From: Diphasiastrum complanatum
Lineage: Eukaryota > Streptophyta > Lycopodiopsida > Lycopodiales > Lycopodiaceae
Direction of reading: 5' to 3'
Assembly (NCBI GenBank): GCA_029204225.1
Contig: CM055107.1
Location: 26,692,572 to 26,756,571, forward strand
Length of the DNA: 64,000 nt
This document shows, piece after piece, positions 56,549 to 64,000 of this stretch. The position numbers and the translations under genes are program-made. Every line of letters begins with the position of its first letter. Position 1 is the first letter of the stretch. The notes beneath the pieces are model-generated. The model saw only the letters and a list, made by a program, of their open reading frames with translations. It was not told where the DNA came from and did no database searches.

Positions 56549-58387
56549 CTTAGATTTAAGTTCTAGCAATGATTGAGGAAGTCATGTTCCAATATCTTGT
56601 TGGCCACCCATTTATAGACAATAAGATTCATTTTAGATAGAATAGGAATGTATGGCCACATGTATTGCTATGGAGTTTGTCACAATAAGAGGAGCGGGGG
56701 CTATCAGATAAGCAAGTGCTAAATGCACTATCAATGGCTTATAGATTGCAAGAGCGGGTGACATATAATTGAATGGAGGAGAGAATGGTGGAAGTAATGC
56801 ACTAGGCTTGAGTGCAAAAGATGATAAAAAATAATGAGTGGATGACCAATCTACAAAGAGAAGCTACAGACTACTTGACAAGGTGTGAGAATGCTCAAAC
56901 ACTACCAAAGACACTACTATTTGTCATCCCTTGATAGATATAAACAAAGGCACCTACTTCAAAAAAACAAAAGATTTATTCTATAGAAAAGCTTCAATCA
57001 TCTTTGCATGAAGAGCTACGCCAAAATCATGATGAAAGACATCACCAATAATCCAACCACAAGGAGGAAAGGCTCCACACTATGGAGCAAGAGATTCCAA
57101 GTGTCTTGTGCATACAAACTAAGGTTCTAGCTTGGGTGGCCTAGGAGCTAGCAAAGAGCTTTAACCAACGTGTCTACAAGAGGAGATCAAAAAATCATTT
57201 CACTATGAAATGAAATAGTTTGTGATTTGAAAGCTTTTGTAGCAGTTGGTTGGAGCTATAAGGTTTGTCATAGTTTATGAAAGTAAGGCTACATTTTATT
57301 TTGATTTATTTCACATAACTTTATTTTGCAAAATCAAATAGATTAAAGAACAATAGAAGGCATTCTTCCTAACAATCAAAATAACAACATACTCTATCAA
57401 TAACTGAATACACAAGTAGCATCTCCTACTCCTTCTATAAGAATGCTACATATTGATGGAAAGATAATTTTAATAATTTTCAATCAAGTGAAAATTTGCT
57501 CTACTACAAAGATTTTTTATTTTTTAGAAAGACAAAAAAAATTCTTGAAGGATTTTAATTAGATTTGTATGTATTAACCTTTTTATCAGTCATAAGCTTG
57601 ATGTTATGTGGGATTATTTTGAGCTTGTATTGAAAAAGTTATGCACAAATGAGCTTACATAAAGCTAGTGTCCCCATCACGGTAGATGTCATAACATCCA
57701 ACTTCAAATTCTATGTCCCTTTCAAAGTCCAAAGTACCATCATATTTTATATTAATTTGATGGTTTTCATCATAGTGGAAGGTAAGAGTGATATAGCCAT
57801 GTGAATAGTTTTATGAAAGCACTTCTATTGCCACTTGATTTAATATACAATTCGTATGCATTTTCAATCCGTAAACTATCACTAGAATATAAGATCTCTC
57901 TAACATTGTACTCTCATCATATCATTGGAAGTTTATGGTTTTCCATGCTACCATTATGCTTCAAATAGAAAATAAGAGATGATGGCTTCACTTAAAAGGT
58001 CACATAGGGGCACTAAAAAATTCATTCTTTAATACTAATTAAATATGGCCCACTTGTTCTCTTGAGACATAGGTACTCCTACAAGTGGCATGATGGTGAG
58101 GAATCCATTTTCTCTCTTGAAGGTATGAAGTTCAAGAAAAGACACTAAAATTAAAGACTTAGATATTTTTACTTTTGACTTGGACTCAACTACAACGTGT
58201 AAATGATGCTATCTTTCATTGATCCTTAAGATTGCTACCCCTCCAAATCAAGCTTCTGTTGTCTTTATTTTACATTGTTGACTCCGTTATATAGGAAAAT
58301 GAGAGTTTTTATCTTTAGCTTTCTCACTATAATGCAATAAAACCTACTAGACTCTCAACTTTCAATTCTTTTGTGGCCACAACTTCA

Positions 58388-58495
58388 CAAGCATACACAT
58401 GTACAATATTTACAAGTCACATCTCCCTATAGGCATAGGCTTCTAAGCATCCACATGTACAATATTTATAAGTCACAACTACATATAGCTATAGG
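58388..58495. repeat. Two-copy tandem duplication, 56 bp
   Basis: The stretch around CACATGTACAATATTTA at 58397 recurs at 58453, together with its AAGTCACA and TATAGGC flanks. Confidence 0.7.
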
Positions 58496-60342
58496 CTCCG
58501 AAATGTGCACTCACATCGATGGTTGCACTCGAGCCTTCACCTTCATGAGGGGAGATTCGGCTTATTTGATTTGCCTACTACAAGGGACACCTATCCATTT
58601 CTTGACTTTAGAAAATACGGACTTGTCTTTTGATATATATATTTTGTCTATGTTATCTTTGAATTCGCCCTCTTTTCTACCTTTTCTAGTTAGAGTAATT
58701 TTTTTCCAAATGAGTTCAACATATTTGCTATCATCCATTCTTCTTTTTAAGTTGGAAGTGTCTTGAATCCATTGGAGATGCATCACGAAGATTTTGGCAA
58801 ACCCCATCATCTTAGTGCCCTTGCTATAATACTTATCCTGTATCGAAACAAGCTAAAAATAAAATAAAGAGAACATGAGTGCAATTATAATGTATTGGCA
58901 ATTCTAAGCAAAATGCACATTGTTAGGGCAGGAACACAATTCTTCAAGTTTTCAACAATACAATGGGGTTGGAGTTTGCATTAGTTTGACATATATTTCT
59001 CTCTTATTCAACTCGTTCTAATAGCCTTGATTTCAATTCCTTTTTGATTAGTCTATTGTGTATCCACATGTGTTTTCCAAATTACCTCCTTTGTATGCCA
59101 ATAATGACCATCTAATGTTTGAGGGCTACAATCTTTATCTTGCATTAACATTCAAATTTACTAGTAAGAAAAAATTAAGAAAATGAAGTGATGGGGGGGG
59201 TAATCAAGTGGGGTTCTGACAATTTGTGAGTAGATTTTTTGTGAGTTTCATTCTACCCATGGTAGTCGTGCCATGTAATATTAACTACATTATGTCTCCA
59301 ACTACAAGAAGATATTGACTAAATACAAAAATTTCAATGGATTTCAATGTGATTAAAAATGTTGCTTGTGAGGACCTCAATGTGAGACAACTTTGGAAGT
59401 GGCATTGGTTGTCTCCACTCTATACTCCTAATAATCCTCTCAATGTCTCTTGATAGGTGTCATGACAATCTCTAGCACATATGTCTTCTATGGTATTGTG
59501 TCCACTTTCTTTTTTTTCATTTTTGTCACATATTAAAATTAGCTTTTCATTTTCTAGTACCACAAAAGGCTTGGATGCCATAGCATGAGTTACTGTAGCA
59601 TGTGCATCATGCACACAACCATTCGACTTTCTCATGTAAAACAAGTTGTATAGTCTATGTGATAATGCAAGTACCAAATTGTGTAGTCTATATGGCAATT
59701 TAGGTACCAAACCATCGTTGCATGAACAGTATCCACTTTTAGTATATTTTTGTGGTGACTTAGTGATTGCCTTAATATCATGACTATTACATTTTTGAAT
59801 AAAGTGCAATATGCATTATTATTTTTTATGAAGAAATCTAGATGAATGATAATAATTACAAAAGTTATAGAAGTCACATATTTTGGAACATGATTTTTGG
59901 TAATAGAAAAATAGGTTTATACAGAAATTTGCAAGCATACAAACATAATGGCCAAATGCATTGATTACCTACATATTTAGCTAACTATTACTAAGAGCTA
60001 CTATATGTAATCATGCCAATGTTTACTATAAATAAGATCGATGTCAATGCCACAAAAGTCGCCCGATTTTACATGTAGTAGAATTCTATAATTGTAAGTC
60101 TTTTCATATCACAATTTTATTCTTTGTTTCTATGCATTACAATCAATGCACTCTTTCGTTTATTTCACTTGCGATCTTGGTGATGAATGTTGAATAAGTT
60201 AGATATACATTTGTAGTTTCTTTTGTATAATCTATATTCTATCAGTAAACTTTATTGGATAAAAAATCAATAATTTTCATGACGCCTCAAACACCACTAA
60301 CATGGTTGTCATAGACACCTAAATGTATTCTTCTCTTTAAAA

Positions 60343-60780
60343 TTGTTAGAGGCTACTTTAATTAGTGATCACATAAAAAAAATTAAATCTCTATTAGATC
60401 AACTTTCTATTGTAGGTTTTCATTTGACTAATACTGATGTTGTCATGACATTGTTGTCGAGCCTTACAACATCTTATGAGTATTTTATAATGCTAATTAG
60501 TACACAATGTAAAGTTGATGCTCCAAAAAGTCACTTTGATTCTTTAAGAAGGAATTTAGAAAAAAAATCGTTAACATGTCTATTATGGATAAATCAATTG
60601 CCTTATTCTTTAAAAAAAAACAATATTTAAAAAAAAAACTCAATTCCACTGACTCACGAAAACACAAAAATTTCAAATAGGCATAAGTCATGGCAAAAAC
60701 AAATTGTTTTGCAATTATTGCAAATGAACTAACCATGACATTAAAGATTGCAGGATTAAGATTCATAACGTTCCTAGATC
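60343..60780 (+). pseudogene. Copia gag fragment
   Basis: 'ISDHIKKIKSLLDQLSIVGF' and 'TDVVMTLLSSLTTSYEYFI' match the second half of UBN2-type gag. After frameshifts a knuckle-like 'CNYCK', stop, 'TNHDIKDC' (about 60710-60757) follows. The N-terminal half and an ATG in context are missing. Confidence 0.7.
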
Positions 60781-61930
60781 CACCAAGAATTTATTGTCAA
60801 TCAGCGTAATTGTTGATCAAGTTACTTTTATTTTTTGTATTCCAATGTAAATATTGTGCTTATTTACAAGCCAACCAACATGTATTTCATTATAGATAGT
60901 TAGTAGAGGCCTATTTTGATTGTTTATCATTAATACAATATGTGATAGGACTTTGCTTTTACTCTAACATTGCATTGTGACACTTGCTTTGTCAATATCA
61001 TAATAGTCTAAAGATGACAAACAACCAAATACTCAATACACTTTGTTACTTCTTTCAAGACAAAAAAAGGGAGCCCAATACACTTTAATTTAATCTACAG
61101 TCGATTGCTTGAGCTAAATAATCCCCAATTAATTTTTGATTTTAGTAACGTTCTTTTAGTTGATTACCTATGTTAAAGATAAGGTATTAACTGCATACAA
61201 ATTGTTTGTACAAAGTATAACAATATGGCGTTATTGGATACTATTGACAACTGTACCTTTTACCTTAAAAAACTATTCACCTCAAAATTTACTTTTACCA
61301 TACTTGATCCTTTAATGGAGAATGATAAATCTTTTATATTGAATAACATCAGACATTACTAATAAATACACCACAACATATGCTTATTTTTGGGATCATT
61401 GCCATAGACGAGTAATGGTTGCAGGGATTTTATCCAGAAGTCCAAAAGTGTCATCCAATAACTTTACAATCACTACATATGTGATTTTTCAATTCACTTT
61501 TCTATAAAACGCTTCAAAGCATAATTTGTTTTGTGAAAGTACTGTACTTTTGGACCATAAATGGATCTACACAAGATCCACAAGAGTGATTGGATGCTTG
61601 CTTAACAATCTATTGAATAAACTAGACACAAACAATTGATCTAGAATCAATTTTACATTCAACAAGTAAGAACAATAAAGAAGCATTAATCATTGATGAA
61701 CTCCAAGTCCAGATGTGTGAACCATGGCTTGTTGTACGGCCTGAAGATAGAGAATGTGGGCAATATCACTTTGGTATCATTTAGATCATAAACATTCAAT
61801 ACAAATGTGTAGTAGCTCGATCTAGGACTTCTACTTAATAGCTTGAATATATTTTCTAGCCTCTAACTACTGCTATATTCTATGAGAATTTAAGTTGCAT
61901 TAATCTATCTTTAAATGCAAAATATCATTC
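60781..61930. other. Decayed stretch between Copia gag and RNase H remnants
   Basis: No recognisable protease, integrase or RT. The coding middle of this element has been lost or is beyond recognition. Confidence 0.4.
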
Positions 61931-62045
61931 TAGGACAAAGCATATACAAATTCAATTTCACTTTGCCAAGGCAAAAGTTCATGACAAGGCGATTGAGCTA
62001 ATTTTCACCAAGGCTTTACCAAGGGATAACATTGGAAGTTTATGA
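61931..62045 (+). pseudogene. Copia RNase H C-terminal remnant
   Basis: 'RTKHIQIQFHFAKAKVHDKA' then 'IELIFTKALPRDN', the very conserved Copia C-terminal end ('TKHIDIxyHFiRexV...diFTKaLp'), ending in a stop shortly before a polypurine tract. Confidence 0.8.
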
Positions 62046-62082
62046 AGATGCTAAATTTTTAGAAGTATTTTGTAGTTGCATT

Positions 62083-62435
62083 AAGGTGGGGTGTTTAAAT
62101 TTCAATTCCATTCCAAACCTTTTGTGTCATATCCAAATCTGTCAAATTCTAGCATGATTTGAAGGTCTGCAATTCTATTTACAAATCGAGTTACAAAGAC
62201 AAATTGAGCATTTGCATTTCTAGTAGGTATTCCATCATTAGGTAATTCACTTTTTGTTGTTGAATTGGCATCTCTCCTTCATGATGAGCTATTGCAAGTG
62301 GTTCATAGCTTGGGGGCTAAATCCGTTTGATCTAGATTTGGTTGGATTGGTTTAGTCCACCATCTATTTCCTATGTGTGCTGTAATTGGCATCCTAGTTT
62401 ATGGTCTTGGGAATCTTGATAGTGGTATCAAGGCC
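62083..62435 (+). repeat. LTR flanked by both a polypurine tract and a primer site
   Basis: AAGGTGGGG (62083-62091) is followed by TGTTTAAATTTC, a plausible LTR start. At 62423-62435 TGGTATCAAGGCC is a primer site, and its surroundings match 37441-37840. An LTR of about 331 bp with 3'-end signals on its left and 5'-end signals on its right is what the junction of two tandem elements looks like. The expected terminal CA is not seen (TGATAG). Confidence 0.5.
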
Positions 62436-63780
62436 AAAAGCTAGGAGGATCTACTAGGTTGAAAGCTCACAAGTGGAATCCAAGAATTTGAGAAAATTTT
62501 GAGTATTAGGATTTTGATAATCTTGGACTGAAGCAAAAGTTGGAGGCTTGGATTCACCAAAATTTTGAATTCCTCAAGTTTTTCACAAGAGCTCTTGTTG
62601 CAAGTGCACTACTTGGTAATGTAGCAAGTTGGAAATTATTGCTCTAGAAAAGAGGGCTTGGAAATTGAAGTTGGATTTAAATTTGTGGCCAAGTTTTTGT
62701 AGTTTCTTTTTGGCTTGAAAGAAAGGCTAAGTAGCATTATATTTACAAATATTTGTTGAGGGAATCTTGGTAAATATTGGGACCAATAAAATGCTGAAAT
62801 ATTTGCATTTCATATGGGATGCTAAAGCAAATTCTTTGCTACATCACTTGGGAGCTCATTTTGGCTGGACTAAGGACAAGAAATTTTTTGCTTCCAAAGC
62901 ATAATTTAGGCTTGTTTCCTTCTAAGGTATTGATTTCTAATTGTTGGTTTCTTTTGAGTTGGTGACAAAAAAATAAATCCTTACATTTCTACAATTTGTA
63001 ATGAAAATGGACATAGTTGCACATAAACTGAAATTTGAATACTAGATCTTACAATTTCATAAGAGTTGTAAGGGTAACAATACCATGTGTGCCTTCTTGA
63101 AAAGAATCTACTAAGGTTTCTTTATGTTAGAAATCTGATTAGTAAGCTTCATGTGAAAGGAAATCTCAGGTCCATTCTTTAGATGTATAGCTAGAGGTGT
63201 TTAGGTCTACAAGATATGTCCTCAATAATAGAAAATTAATCTTAAATTGTAAGGAATGAAGCCAATAATTTCCAATCATTTAAACTCAGAGTTAAAGCAT
63301 TGTAATAGTTGAAATTGAAATTGGAAAAAAAGAAAAAATTGGGTAACCTTGTAACCCACTCCTTAAAACCACCTTCTATGTTGTATTTCTTTTCTTAACA
63401 TGCTTCTCTAAGGTCGGCGGACTCCCATAAATGAATCTACAACCAAAATCAGAATTTCTTTGACTGACCTGTAAAAGATTTCTTTGTGAGTGGGTGCACT
63501 GTTTTGCAAAATCATTGGGCATGTGAAGTAGATCCTCTGAAGGCAGATTTTTGATAGGAAACTGCCTACTTTGAAGAGTGATTTTGCAAATCAATCTATA
63601 AAAGATTTTTGCCTGATCCTAGAGCATCTAGGAGTGCATTTTGGAAAGTAAGTTTGCACTCTCCACATCTACATTTGGGATGCAGCTCAGAATGCCGCAT
63701 GCCAAACATGTAGTTTCGTTTTAGCGTGGAACTTGAAAGGCTCTGTCCAGGTGTTTCAGGTCGATGGAAGCCCTCGTCTT
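62436..63780. other. Decayed leader and gene-free DNA
   Basis: The first 200 bp resemble the leader at 37605-37840. Nothing recognisable follows. Minus-strand frames at 63376-63594 and 63596-63811 have no known motif, although base composition becomes less AT-rich near 63640. Confidence 0.35.
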
Positions 63781-63795
63781 TTAATAGGACGGAGG

Positions 63796-64000
63796 GGATT
63801 ACGCTCAGCACCGTGCATTGATCCCCACGTGTTCCAGGCGTAATCCGCTCCTGCCCATTTTTTTTTTTTTAATTTTGGTTGCCCAGGAGCCACGTGTTTG
63901 GGCAACCAGAATTTATCCCATAAGTTTTCTTATGGGATTTTTCAAAGGCCATATATACCCAATGTTTCCTAGAGTGCTACATGTGTGTACCTGTGCGTGT
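63796..64000 (+). promoter_or_regulatory. Promoter-like patch with G-boxes, palindromes and a TATA box
   Basis: G-box cores CACGTG at 63826-63831 and 63891-63896; TATATA at 63952-63957. Three perfect inverted repeats: GGATTACGC / GCGTAATCC (63796-63804, 63838-63846), GGTTGCCCA / TGGGCAACC (63877-63885, 63899-63907, with a G-box in the loop), and ATCCCATAAG / CTTATGGGAT (63915-63924, 63929-63938). A plus-strand gene may begin beyond the window edge, with transcription starting about 30 bp after the TATA. Alternatively this is an LTR or foldback terminus. Confidence 0.4.

Larger units (their letters stand above)
55367..60342. other. Long gene-free stretch
   Basis: No protein-coding gene, RNA gene or complete element seen. 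It contains two small tandem duplications (listed separately), a G-run at about 59193 and an isolated GC-rich patch (CGCGCCGGCAAGGGCCTGCAG, 55425-55445). Short frames (56363-56569, 58371-58766, 59420-59877) have no motifs; some follow from the duplications. Probably decayed transposon DNA. Confidence 0.4.

Noticed and set aside
63376-63811. Two minus-strand frames near the right edge as a host gene exon
   Set aside because: A cysteine-containing stretch is visible but no family is recognisable and no splice or start context supports it.

Overview
The window is AT-rich nuclear DNA of a land plant with a large, repeat-laden genome. The only intact-looking host gene is a four-exon NPR1-type regulator on the minus strand (30386-35467). 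Nearly everything else is transposon, mostly Copia-type LTR elements primed by initiator-Met tRNA (TGGTATCAGAGCC and variants) and often nested. The Helitron present resembles the Rep-helicase proteins common in animals and other non-angiosperm lineages, which together with the repeat load makes a fern or other non-flowering lineage plausible; this is inference only, and the species cannot be read from the window.

Layout. 1-1948: AT-rich tandem repeat of about 1.54 kb. 1949-8451: a composite whose two 694-bp LTRs ('LTR-B') face in opposite directions and enclose an 829-bp LTR of another type ('LTR-A'), gag and integrase remnants and an accessory ORF. 8452-10225: remains of an unknown, apparently two-exon coding sequence. 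10226-20795: a head-to-tail LTR array (LTR-internal-LTR-internal and so on; five LTR-A copies, four internal regions, period 2.60-2.63 kb) of a non-autonomous Copia derivative. 20796-27315: AT-rich DNA and a decayed Helitron Rep-PIF1 helicase gene, split by a solo LTR-A with a 5-bp target duplication. 27316-38378: the NPR gene and its flanks, including a foldback element. 38379-55366: four elements nested inside one another (B interrupted by C, C by D, D by E), two of the insertions proved by target-site duplications that restore reading frames. 55367-64000: mostly unrecognisable DNA, remnants of two more Copia elements, and a promoter-like patch with perfect palindromes at the right edge.

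How the parts relate. The array element, the LTR-B composite and element E share primer-site and leader sequence or gag and integrase relatives, so they are branches of one Copia lineage. In the array branch most of gag-pol is gone; what survives is the integrase C-terminal end and a roughly 210-residue ORF of unknown function found in every copy. A diverged relative of that ORF at 4066-4544 suggests it is a lineage-specific accessory module. The best candidates for something new are the tandem LTR array with its accessory ORF, the Copia-Gypsy in-frame fusion in element E, and the hybrid element with unlike LTRs.
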